Assembly: GCA_012026795.1 (NCBI GenBank)
Contig: VEPM01000041.1
Span: 1 to 36,205 of the forward strand
DNA length: 36,205 nucleotides
DNA from: Candidatus Methanoperedens sp.
Lineage (GTDB): Archaea > Halobacteriota > Methanosarcinia > Methanosarcinales > Methanoperedenaceae
Direction: 5' to 3'
The translations under genes and the position numbers were made by a program. Under the pieces are notes generated by a model that was given only the letters and a program-made list of their open reading frames with translations, searched no databases and was not told the origin of the DNA. Position 1 is the stretch's first letter, and the number at the start of each line of letters is the position of its first letter. Below, piece by piece: positions 15,116-23,743 of the stretch.

Positions 15116-16081
15116 ATGTGGCTTAAATTAAGATTGTATTTAATAATGGCAGTATTGTTTGCCATAATCTATGGACTTGTGGTATTTGCAGTGAATCAAA
15201 TGGGACTTCAGGGGACAGGATTTTTCTTTTATGCTGTTATCGCAACGATCATGATGCTGATCCAGTACATGATAGGACCAAAGATGGTAGAATGGTCAAT
15301 GGGGATACACTATGTTACTGAAGCAGAACACCCGGACCTTCACAGGATGGTCGCTGAACTTGCAAGAGATGCCGGTATTCCGAAACCCAGGATTGGCATA
15401 GCCAGAATACCCATACCAAATGCATTTGCATTCGGGCGCTGGGCAAAAGACGGACGTGTTTGTGTTACCGAAGGTATAATGAGCCTGCTTAATGAAAAAG
15501 AACTGAGGGCAGTTCTGGCGCATGAAATATCACACCTGAAACACAGGGATGTTGCGATCATAACGATGATTAGCGTAATTCCCATGATATGCTGGTACTT
15601 TGCATGGAACCAGCTGTTCTCAGGAGGCAGGGAACGGGGAAATGGAGTGCTTATTGGAATAGTGGCACTGGTTATATATTTTATAACAAATCTACTTATC
15701 CTGTACGTATCACGGATCAGGGAATATTATGCAGATGAAGGTGCAGTCAAACTCGGTAGCTCACCGCATCATCTTGCATCAGCTCTTTATAAACTTGTTT
15801 ATGGCAGTGCCAGGGTTTCTAAAGAATCGTTAAAACCCGTAGAGGGTATGAAAGCCTTCTTTGCTAATGACCCGTCGCGAGCTGGCAGTGATATAAGGGA
15901 ATTATCCCAGATAGACCTTGATGGAAGTGGGACTATCGATATGAACGAACTTATGGCTCTTCGGACCCGCCCGATAAAGGTCAAGACCGGCGATAAGTTA
16001 TTGGAAATGTTCAGCACACATCCGAATATGCTAAAACGCATCCAGCGGTTGTCCTCTCTCCAGGGGATTTCAGCATATTAA
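15116..16081 (+). CDS. htpX: HtpX-like zinc metalloprotease with an EF-hand loop
   Basis: A 321-residue M48B membrane protease that degrades damaged membrane proteins in the HtpX family. Two helices lie at residues 8-28 and 35-55, the zinc site is HEISH (H136, E137, H140) with E203 in REYYADEGA as third ligand, and a further hydrophobic pair lies at about 143-163 and 177-198. Residues 277-288 read DLDGSGTIDMNE, a textbook EF-hand calcium loop with D277, D279, S281, D285 and E288, placed between the protease core and the C-terminal STHPNMLKRI segment. That insertion suggests calcium control, and I recall similar inserts in other methanogen HtpX proteins, not checked. AAGGATGAT at 15102-15110 is the ribosome binding site. 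It follows the BlaI-type repressor and protease, likely as one cluster. Confidence 0.88.
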   Translation: MWLKLRLYLIMAVLFAIIYGLVVFAVNQMGLQGTGFFFYAVIATIMMLIQYMIGPKMVEWSMGIHYVTEAEHPDLHRMVAELARDAGIPKPRIGIARIPIPNAFAFGRWAKDGRVCVTEGIMSLLNEKELRAVLAHEISHLKHRDVAIITMISVIPMICWYFAWNQLFSGGRERGNGVLIGIVALVIYFITNLLILYVSRIREYYADEGAVKLGSSPHHLASALYKLVYGSARVSKESLKPVEGMKAFFANDPSRAGSDIRELSQIDLDGSGTIDMNELMALRTRPIKVKTGDKLLEMFSTHPNMLKRIQRLSSLQGISAY

Positions 16082-16122
16082 TTTTTAACGCCATATCGTA
16101 GCTTATTCATTAAGTTCAAGCG

Positions 16123-19100
16123 CTAAGGCATCATCACAGTCCCCGTAATATTTCCGGTCTGCTTCTCAATAAGTTCAATATCCTGTATCACAACATCGCT
16201 TAATCCTGTGGATACTGTAACTGAACTATTCGGATAGTGTGTTACGTACATGGCCGTAAGATCATATGTACCTGTAGTAACGGCCAGCGAATAGAATCCT
16301 GTTTCATTTGTCCTTGTTGAAATACTAGTATTCGTGAATACATTCACACCTGCGATACCTGTTTTACTGACACTGTCCATAACTGTGCCATTGATAAAAG
16401 GGGATGGCGTGAAATTCATATAAGTGACAGTACCTGTTGATGAACTCACGTTGATGGAAGTGCCATCCTTCATATACTCGTTATTCACCAGTATTCTCCA
16501 TGATGCATAACCGGGCACATCAATATTCACAGTATGAATGCCATTCTGTAATACGACGAGATTATATTTTCCTTCAGAATTTGAGTAATCGCTGTCACCG
16601 CCATTTATGGATATATATGCATTCGGTACAGGCGATCCCCCGTCCATAATCGTTCCAGTAATAACACCTGAATTTTCAAATTGCCCATGATCATAGGCTG
16701 CTGTCGTACTTGCTTCATATGCATAATCCGACTGTATCGGATCACCTGTATGGTACACATAGGCATCTTTCACAAAATATGGACCATTCATCAATGTTCC
16801 ATATAAGTATCTTCCATCAAAGTCCAGCTGTATCTTTTGAGGCTGGCTGTCATTCAAGAAGGTCATATTGTTTGCCCAGATGATCTCTTCTCCACTGCTG
16901 TCCATCAATCTTGCCATTGCCACAACATTTCCAGAATTCTTTGGAATCAGTTCTATTTCCACAGTCAGATTCTCGTACAGACCATCATTGTCGGTATCTG
17001 TAACATAATCAAAATACTTACCTGTTAGCACAACAAGGTACTGGAAATTACTGTGATCATAAGACGATGTGGTATATGCATCGCTTATGTAATCCAGTTT
17101 GTTGCCATCTCCATCAAACAATATGATATCCTTTAAATAATATTGTCCGTCCATGCCATGGCCAAATAAACGCAACCCGCTGAAGTTCAATTCTAATGAT
17201 TGAGTCCCTGCATCCAGGTAAACATAATTGTTGCTTGATGATACAATTTCACTCCCATTACTATCATACAGCGATCCGCTCACAAGATAATTCCCTGCAA
17301 CTGAAACATTGATCCCGGCATTCACTATGAGGTAGTTAAATGACCCATCCGAATCTGTATCTTTTCCATAATCAGAATAGGAATTATTAAATTCAGCGCT
17401 TTTATTTTGAAAATCGGTATAATTATATGTATATGTTCTATATGGACTATAAGCAAAGTCGATCTGACTGTTATTCATATCAAAAATTTTTAAATAGGTT
17501 AGATTATACGGGCCATCAATCCTATGCTGGCGAATTGCTGATCCATTAAAGTATAGAGTTGAAGTCTGGTTTCCAGCATATAAATATTGGGGAGTTATTG
17601 CCATTACTATGGCATCTCCATTTTTATCATAAAGCCATCCTTCCAGTTCATAATTCCCGGATACTGCAACAGTCACTCCTGCATTAATGGTTAAATTATC
17701 ATAGAATCCATCATCATTAGTATCTGATCCAGCATCAGAATAATTACCTGAAAATTCCACATCCTTCCTGTCAAAATCCACAAATAAATACGGGGATGTT
17801 ACATAAGCATTATATACCTGATCAATTCCAATGCCCTCCTGATCATCCAGCAATAAACTCAGGTTATAGGGTCCATCCACTCCATTTTGACGAATTTCTA
17901 ATCCAGAAAAGTTCAAATTTATAGTCTGGTTCCCTGCAGTAAGTATGAAGGGCTCATTAAGCCAGATAATCTCGTTCCCGTTTTGGTCCGAGAGAGTGGA
18001 AAATATGGAAAATGTTCCTCCTTCTGTCACATTTATCTCTGCTGATATTGTTAAGAACTCATATAACCCGTCTCCGTCAGTATCTACTCCCATATCTGAA
18101 TAGTTTCCCGTAATAGTTGCATTTACGGGTAAATAAAATAAATCTTCAAATGATTTAGGTTTTGCTTTCTCAGGCGGATTGGATTGCTTTCCTGGGAACG
18201 CCCAATCGTTTTCCACTACTCCTCTTGCCGAATTCGCAGCCTTCATAGCCATATATTCATTATCACCGTAGCACTTATATTCACGGGCTTTTTTTGCTTC
18301 AAGATTATAGGTATCTGTGGTATCATTCCTGGTATGTGATATGTTATCCTCATAGGAGTCCGGAAGGCTATCGTTATATTTCCGGCTTCTATAACATAAT
18401 GCGGGATTATAATCTGAATCATTTTTACCTGTGAAATTACCCCCTGCTTTCCATTGGTCTTTCACCCAGATATGATAAAGTTCATGCTCAATAACTTCAG
18501 CAGTGGTATCAATTCCTGTTACGGTTGGTCCTCCAAAACTCTCGCCATTGTCAAGTACAATAGCACGATCATAATGTGTGTCCGCTGCCCTCGGCGCGAG
18601 ATAAACTTTTCCTCCCTGTGCATACCCATAACCCGGGGCACTTGCATTATATGTTGTATCTTCCATTTTTGGAACAGCCTTATCTTTTGTCCAGTATTCG
18701 AACCAGTTCGGAGTTATACCATTATCCTTGTCGTATTTTACAAAAAATATCTTAAAGCTTTTATTTTTAGTGCCGGATCCACCATTCTCACCTCCAGAAT
18801 CAGTATAAAACATTTTTCCATTAATATTTTGTATTCCATGATCTGCTGGCTTGTACGTATATTTCATTCCTTGAGCATCAACAGGAATGCCGGGTCCTGC
18901 CCAGACAATTTTTGTTACTGTATATCCAACTCCTTCTTTTATTATTGCCCCCAGAGTGGCATTATATTTCGCCAGAGGATTTGTCTCATTGCCAGGAGGT
19001 CCTGTCAGATTGATATCCACAAATATTGGAGGTTCAGATTTTATATTGATCGCTTTATCAAACACGTTTCCCCATGTCCAGCTAAGTTCACACGGGTCGT

Positions 19101-19665
19101 TCGGGTCGTGATTCCATCCAAGATTTGCCCGCAATAATGTAGAATTAACAGCAATTGGAGGAATTGTTACAGGCTTACTGGCATACATATTCCCTTTATA
19201 GTTTATGTTTTTATAACCAGTCAGCATATCATCAATAACTTTTTCGTTATTCTCAAAAACTTTGTTTCCATTCCAATCAATCCATACATTAACATACTCC
19301 GGACTTTTGTCATATTCGGGACATGTTTTTCCATTGGTGCAGCCCGTGGGATTCTTAATGAAAACATCGACATCGATCTCCATAGTCCCACCGGGTTTTT
19401 GATTGTATTTAATATCTAAAATATGCTCATACTGCGTATTCCCGCCGTTTGATTCGCAGTAAGCTGTATCATTCTGGCTAATTACAACAGAGGCATCTTT
19501 AACAGGAACCGGAATGACAGATCGAACATCCTGCTCTTGATCAATGCCATCTGCCACTGCTATGTTCACTGATATGGTCAACCACGCAGACAATAAAATT
19601 GAAAGCACAGCTATTCTAAATACCTTTATGCAAGTACAATAAGCATCCGAAATAAGCAATTTCAT
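16123..19665 (-). CDS. Secreted 1180-aa multi-repeat protein with an HExxH metallopeptidase site
   Basis: The N-terminus (about residues 1-39) is a signal peptide. A GEVED-like segment with VWIDWNGNKVFENNEKV lies at about 126-145. A candidate zinc site is HELYH (H394, E395, H398); E470 in GDNEYMAM could be the third ligand. From about 518 to 1000 come four repeats of roughly 120 residues, each starting like GNYSDMGVDTDGDGLYE; the DxDxDG parts resemble calcium-binding loops. Two carboxypeptidase-regulatory-like domains follow (about 1005 and 1085), each beginning ITGTIMDG or INGTVMDS. A third such domain starts (NITGTVMMP) and stops at once, so the protein seems cut short at its C-terminus, where a surface anchor might have been. 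Many N-x-S/T sites suit an archaeal glycoprotein. The function may be surface proteolysis or adhesion. Confidence 0.75.
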   Translation of the reverse strand: MKLLISDAYCTCIKVFRIAVLSILLSAWLTISVNIAVADGIDQEQDVRSVIPVPVKDASVVISQNDTAYCESNGGNTQYEHILDIKYNQKPGGTMEIDVDVFIKNPTGCTNGKTCPEYDKSPEYVNVWIDWNGNKVFENNEKVIDDMLTGYKNINYKGNMYASKPVTIPPIAVNSTLLRANLGWNHDPNDPCELSWTWGNVFDKAINIKSEPPIFVDINLTGPPGNETNPLAKYNATLGAIIKEGVGYTVTKIVWAGPGIPVDAQGMKYTYKPADHGIQNINGKMFYTDSGGENGGSGTKNKSFKIFFVKYDKDNGITPNWFEYWTKDKAVPKMEDTTYNASAPGYGYAQGGKVYLAPRAADTHYDRAIVLDNGESFGGPTVTGIDTTAEVIEHELYHIWVKDQWKAGGNFTGKNDSDYNPALCYRSRKYNDSLPDSYEDNISHTRNDTTDTYNLEAKKAREYKCYGDNEYMAMKAANSARGVVENDWAFPGKQSNPPEKAKPKSFEDLFYLPVNATITGNYSDMGVDTDGDGLYEFLTISAEINVTEGGTFSIFSTLSDQNGNEIIWLNEPFILTAGNQTINLNFSGLEIRQNGVDGPYNLSLLLDDQEGIGIDQVYNAYVTSPYLFVDFDRKDVEFSGNYSDAGSDTNDDGFYDNLTINAGVTVAVSGNYELEGWLYDKNGDAIVMAITPQYLYAGNQTSTLYFNGSAIRQHRIDGPYNLTYLKIFDMNNSQIDFAYSPYRTYTYNYTDFQNKSAEFNNSYSDYGKDTDSDGSFNYLIVNAGINVSVAGNYLVSGSLYDSNGSEIVSSSNNYVYLDAGTQSLELNFSGLRLFGHGMDGQYYLKDIILFDGDGNKLDYISDAYTTSSYDHSNFQYLVVLTGKYFDYVTDTDNDGLYENLTVEIELIPKNSGNVVAMARLMDSSGEEIIWANNMTFLNDSQPQKIQLDFDGRYLYGTLMNGPYFVKDAYVYHTGDPIQSDYAYEASTTAAYDHGQFENSGVITGTIMDGGSPVPNAYISINGGDSDYSNSEGKYNLVVLQNGIHTVNIDVPGYASWRILVNNEYMKDGTSINVSSSTGTVTYMNFTPSPFINGTVMDSVSKTGIAGVNVFTNTSISTRTNETGFYSLAVTTGTYDLTAMYVTHYPNSSVTVSTGLSDVVIQDIELIEKQTGNITGTVMMP

Positions 19666-19910
19666 AATTCCACAATCCTATCCTGCCAATTGAGAGGTCT
19701 CATTCTATCCGGTTCCACTCATTAATTTTGTGAACATTCAAAGTATATAATCGTTCCGAAAAAGTTTGATTTATTATTTTGCATTAATGCATAGCAGTAA
19801 TATAGAAAAATATAATATCTATTAAATCTTCAAAAAATTGAGGATAGGTCTTAAAAAAATTCCAGATTTTAAAATATTGATCCATATTTGAAATCTGGTG
19901 GAGGATGGAT

Positions 19911-20444
19911 ATGGGAAAATATTTTATAAAAATATTGATTATATTAGTTGTAATAATATTAATATCTTCAAATGCCAGAGCCGATTTTGATTTTGGCATA
20001 AGTGTGGCTCCGGCAAGGCTGCAACTTGCACCTGGCGGGGCGGGAATGTTTGAGATAAGTGTGGAGGATCTCTCCAGTCCTTTGACCGGCGGAACAGTCA
20101 CCCTTAGTGTATCACATGATGATGTTGGGCACAATATAGCTGGGGCCGGGCTTGCACCTAACCCTCTTGGTGTGCCGCGAGGAGGCATTGGCCGCGCAAC
20201 CTGGAATGTAATTGCTTCCCCTGATGCCGTACCTGGTACAGTTATCCATGTGGATTTTTCTGGAAGCGACCCGATCCATCATGCTTTTGCTGAAATAGAA
20301 ATAGCACAGCCCGTAGGTGGAACCATGCTCAGGATCAATAAACTTGATCTGCTTGCTGCGTATCTTTCTTCTTCGTATGCAGCTTTAGGAATAGTTTCTT
20401 CTCTGGTATTGTTGATATTGGGCAGAAGAATGAAGAGGTTTTGA
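19911..20444 (+). CDS. Small surface protein with signal peptide and C-terminal membrane anchor
   Basis: About 177 residues. A signal peptide (IKILIILVVIILISSNARA) is followed by a beta-rich extracellular domain (SVAPARLQLAPGG...) and a C-terminal helix (YAALGIVSSLVLLILG) ending in RRMKRF, a typical membrane anchor with a cytoplasmic basic end. ATG 19911 is preferred to ATG 19905 because GGTGGAGG (19897-19904) would be 6 nt away from it but directly adjacent to the other. No family is recognised; the first part resembles surface proteins with NEW3/immunoglobulin-like folds. Gene order with the next gene (overlap or 14-bp gap) suggests an operon. Confidence 0.7.
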   Translation: MGKYFIKILIILVVIILISSNARADFDFGISVAPARLQLAPGGAGMFEISVEDLSSPLTGGTVTLSVSHDDVGHNIAGAGLAPNPLGVPRGGIGRATWNVIASPDAVPGTVIHVDFSGSDPIHHAFAEIEIAQPVGGTMLRINKLDLLAAYLSSSYAALGIVSSLVLLILGRRMKRF

Positions 20445-20458
20445 TATTAATTTTTAAG

Positions 20459-21253
20459 ATGAATGAAAAAAAAAGAATCTTAAGTGCGGTAATTATTATT
20501 TTTTTATTGATTTTTGGCGTCTCTAATTCCGATGATATGGATTTAGAATCCCAGGATTCAAAAATTGAAATATATGCAGATGCAAATTTCCAGAAAAAAG
20601 CAGCTATAATAGATCAGTTATTTCAATATCAGAACATGACTTTTGTTGAAACAGCCACAGACATATTGAACCAGAGTGGATACACCGTAGATTATTTCAG
20701 CAATAATATAACCGTGGATTTTTACAGGAACCTGCCAGATAAAGGATATAATGTAATAATTTTCAGAGTTCATTCCCTGGCTACTTATAACGAGACAACA
20801 AACGTTCCTGTTTCTTTATTTACTTCTGAGCGTTATGATAAGAATAAATATATTTATGAGAGTCTTACAGACAGGCTTTCAAATGTCATATATTCACAGT
20901 ATGAATACAAAAAAGGAATATCATATTTTGGAATAAATCCATCCTTTATATCAGACAGTACAAAAGGCAACTTCCAGGACACGATTGTCATTACAATGGG
21001 ATGCGAAGGACTTCGCAATAATATGATGGCCAGGGCTTTCATCGAAAAAGGAGCCATTGTTTATATCGGCTGGAATTCCCAGATACTGGCATCAAAAACA
21101 GATAGTACAACTATTAATTTCATGGAACATTTCTTCCTCGAAAAACTCACCCTCAGGAATGCAATACGAGAAACTTTCAATGAAACCGGAGGTGACCATC
21201 AAAACTTTCTATATTACTATCCCGTTAAAATGGGTTATATTAAAAGTGAATGA
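20459..21253 (+). CDS. Secreted protein resembling CHAT/caspase-like cysteine peptidases
   Basis: A 264-residue protein with an N-terminal signal peptide (ILSAVIIIFLLIFGVSNS). The pattern YNVIIFRVHS with H105, DTIVITMGCEG with C182, then MARAFIEKGAIVYIGWNSQI and a tail NFMEHFFLEK...RNAIRETFNE follows the order of clan CD peptidases of CHAT type: His after one buried strand, Cys after the next, then the Arg/Ala-rich segment with GA and IGW. This is recognised by pattern, not by alignment, so it is an inference. A TTG at 20441 overlaps the previous stop by 4 bp and is an alternative start; ATG 20459 was chosen because the signal peptide fits it. Its extracytoplasmic place and the neighbour anchored proteins suggest a surface processing role. 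Confidence 0.55.
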   Translation: MNEKKRILSAVIIIFLLIFGVSNSDDMDLESQDSKIEIYADANFQKKAAIIDQLFQYQNMTFVETATDILNQSGYTVDYFSNNITVDFYRNLPDKGYNVIIFRVHSLATYNETTNVPVSLFTSERYDKNKYIYESLTDRLSNVIYSQYEYKKGISYFGINPSFISDSTKGNFQDTIVITMGCEGLRNNMMARAFIEKGAIVYIGWNSQILASKTDSTTINFMEHFFLEKLTLRNAIRETFNETGGDHQNFLYYYPVKMGYIKSE

Positions 21254-21263
21254 AAATTTGAAA

Positions 21264-21338
21264 TGGGCCTGACCGGATTTGAACCGGTGACCGCCCGGTT
21301 ATGAGCCGGGCGCTCTAACCTGACTAAGCTACAGGCCC
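21264..21338 (-). tRNA. tRNA with CAT anticodon, probably tRNA-Ile2
   Basis: A 75-nt cloverleaf on the minus strand: acceptor GGGCCTG pairing with CAGGCCC, anticodon stem CCCGG / CCGGG around loop CTCATAA, T-loop GGTTCAAATCC, discriminator A, no encoded CCA. The anticodon is CAT. It lacks the features of the initiator, and the GGGCC acceptor resembles archaeal isoleucine tRNA rather than elongator Met, so the wobble C is probably modified to agmatidine to read AUA. Elongator Met is the alternative. Confidence 0.85.
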
Positions 21339-21382
21339 TCAAAAGTGCATTATGGTTTTAATTTAGCTATTAAATACTAAAA

Positions 21383-21455
21383 CGCCGCCAACAGGGCTCG
21401 AACCTGTGACATCCTGGTTAACAGCCAGGCACTCTACCAGCTGAGTTATGGCGGC
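21383..21455 (-). tRNA. tRNA-Asn (GTT)
   Basis: A 73-nt cloverleaf on the minus strand: acceptor GCCGCCA pairing with TGGCGGC, D-arm with AGCTGGTAGAGT, anticodon stem CCTGG / CCAGG around CTGTTAA, T-arm ACAGGTTCGAGCCCTGT, discriminator G. The anticodon GTT reads Asn codons. It is 44 bp from the other tRNA and on the same strand, so both may come from one transcript; both lie against the flow of the flanking genes. Confidence 0.93.
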
Positions 21456-21739
21456 ATTGTCAAGCGAATCCTAAAGGGGTATCATTTGATTTAAGCCTTT
21501 TGATAATATGGGCGCTGGAGTTATATTATTACGAATAGCATTTCGCAATTATTCGTATTTTTCATATACTAATTTATTTCAGATCAACAGAAATCTATTT
21601 CTTCTATTAAACTGTTGTATCATTATAATGATTATCAGATTAATATCTGTAATACAGTCAATCACATCACCTATCAGACAAAAAAATATCGGAATATTAT
21701 TGATGTTCACAGGATTTATAATGCTAAAAACATAAGAAC

Positions 21740-23743
21740 ATGAGATATATATATTTTCTCTTATTCATAACAATTGCAGTCTTATTTACTGTAAATCCAG
21801 TGCTTGCTGAAGATTGTGACAATCTCAACGAAGAAGAAATTTGCTGGGGCAGCAACACAAGTACAACACTGAGCTGGACAAACCCCAGGACCACATCAGG
21901 AGAATATCTGATAGAGGCAAGGGATTTTAACTGGCTGGGCTCGATTTCTATCAGGGTAACCAAAAATGGGATTGTAAAAGATGGAGTTTTATTCGAAGGT
22001 GAAAATTATTTATTTGATTTTTCCGGTAATTCTACTTTTAATGGGATTAAAATAATTGCAGACCAGGTTTCAAATATTAATTCGTTTCCATCAAATATAG
22101 GAACATTTCCATCGGATCCGCAGGCAAAAATTTCATTCAAGTCATCTATACCAAAAGAAAAGGAAAAACCCATTCTTGAAATATCAATCATTGCAGAGAA
22201 TAAAACAAAAACATATCCCGGAATTACAGCTAATATAACCATTCAAAATTCAGGGGATTCAGACCTTGTAGAAATGCAAGCCATGATAATTTATGATGGC
22301 CTTGAACTGGATGAATTTGATTTCGAAAAGAATTCATTGAATGAAATAACTGCATCAGGCCCTGAAATCAAATGGGAAAATGTAAGTTCATATAAACTTA
22401 CACCAGCAAATCACGGTATAATCAAAAATGGATACAACATACAAATATCAAATTTTTCAAATGAAACTGCCATAATAAATATCAGCTACAATGGATCAAT
22501 GAAAAGTGACGCACTTGTAGAAGGCGGTTCTGTAATATTCGGTTACACAAAGGAAAATGAATATAAGGGGATAAAAATACTTAGTACCCATATTTCAAAC
22601 GATGCAGCAGAATTAATATTGCAGGCCCCTGTAAAAAACAGCCTGAAGCGCAGATACCCGGTTTTCTTCGGAGGGAGAAATGAATCCATAAACCTCGGAT
22701 TTAAAGTACCAGGATCTTCAAGAAAAATGTATACAATATCAGTCATAGTAAGCGGAAAAGACAGGGAAGGAAATAATTACATAAAAAACTCAACATCTAC
22801 AATTTTATTGCAGAATACTTTTTATATAAAAAAGATCACCTCAAACTCGATCCTGGGTGAAAATTTATATCCCGAATACTCAAGAGTCAGGGACATCGGG
22901 GCTCTTAAAAATATTACCTATATTACGATCAGTGTAGTTAATCTTCAGAATTATCCTGTGCATAACGTAACACTCAAAGACACAATTCCGCCGGGTTTTA
23001 ATTTTATGGATAACTTGAACAAAACCTCTGTGTCCTGGGATTTTGGTATAAATGCAAATGATCATAAAGAATTTACCTATGCGATCACAGCAAAAAAACA
23101 GGGGATTTATAATGTTCCAAAAGCAGAACTTACCTGGAGCGAATGGGGAGAATTCTTACGTCTGGAATCAAATAGCCCAAGAACATCCGTATCAGGCCCA
23201 TATATTGTTATGGAGAGGAGTTTCAATAAAAGTAATATTAACATTGGGGATACACTTCTGGTTTCTCTTTCATTAACCAACAATGGTGATATACCAACAA
23301 ATATCTTTGTTAATGATAGTGTGCCCCGGAATGCAACATTCATTTCAGGCACGTTATCTTTTTCCGGTTTCTTAAGACCCCGTGAGAATGCCCGGATATT
23401 CTATGCTGTCATGGTTAATGATACTATAATTGAATTCAAAGCTCCTGAAATAATATCCAAAAACCAGGGATTTGAATGGTATAAGCCCCTTCCTTCTAAA
23501 AAAATTTCAGGATTTCCTTCCGCACCGCCCGCTATTCCAACAATAGCCCCTGATATGGGTATTAAAGTTCCGGAACAAATACAACAGGTACATGAACAGG
23601 GCCCTTTTAACGGAATTTTCCTGAAGATAAATGAGGGGTTTCCCTGGTTTGGGGAGGCAATTTCAATAATTTCATTAATAATTATACTGTTATCCGGAAT
23701 TTTCCTGCTGATGAATAAGAAAAATAAGAAAAAAATAATTTAG
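21740..23743 (+). CDS. Secreted, membrane-anchored protein with DUF11-like domains
   Basis: A 667-residue protein. Signal peptide at residues 1-23 (YIYFLLFITIAVLFTVNPVLA), then a first domain with ICWGSNTSTTLSW, two or three CARDB/DUF11-like beta domains (for example ITISVVNLQNYPVHNVTLKD with TIPPGFNFMD, and LSLTNNGDIPTNIFVNDSVP), a Pro-rich linker around residues 595-615, and a C-terminal helix followed by a very basic end (MNKKNKKKII). Many N-x-S/T sites suit an archaeal glycoprotein. DUF11-type proteins are structural parts of cell envelopes; no catalytic motif is seen. Its stop overlaps the stop of the DEAD-box helicase on the other strand by 4 bp. Confidence 0.75.
   Translation: MRYIYFLLFITIAVLFTVNPVLAEDCDNLNEEEICWGSNTSTTLSWTNPRTTSGEYLIEARDFNWLGSISIRVTKNGIVKDGVLFEGENYLFDFSGNSTFNGIKIIADQVSNINSFPSNIGTFPSDPQAKISFKSSIPKEKEKPILEISIIAENKTKTYPGITANITIQNSGDSDLVEMQAMIIYDGLELDEFDFEKNSLNEITASGPEIKWENVSSYKLTPANHGIIKNGYNIQISNFSNETAIINISYNGSMKSDALVEGGSVIFGYTKENEYKGIKILSTHISNDAAELILQAPVKNSLKRRYPVFFGGRNESINLGFKVPGSSRKMYTISVIVSGKDREGNNYIKNSTSTILLQNTFYIKKITSNSILGENLYPEYSRVRDIGALKNITYITISVVNLQNYPVHNVTLKDTIPPGFNFMDNLNKTSVSWDFGINANDHKEFTYAITAKKQGIYNVPKAELTWSEWGEFLRLESNSPRTSVSGPYIVMERSFNKSNINIGDTLLVSLSLTNNGDIPTNIFVNDSVPRNATFISGTLSFSGFLRPRENARIFYAVMVNDTIIEFKAPEIISKNQGFEWYKPLPSKKISGFPSAPPAIPTIAPDMGIKVPEQIQQVHEQGPFNGIFLKINEGFPWFGEAISIISLIIILLSGIFLLMNKKNKKKII

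Noticed and set aside
21264-21338. Initiator tRNA-Met
   Set aside because: The three consecutive G-C pairs at the loop end of the anticodon stem in the initiator pattern and its acceptor type are not present; Ile2 or elongator Met fits better.
21508-21735. 75-codon hydrophobic open frame between tRNA-Asn and the DUF11-like gene
   Set aside because: It starts without a ribosome binding site, is low in complexity and A+T-rich, and looks like leader DNA. A small membrane peptide cannot be excluded.
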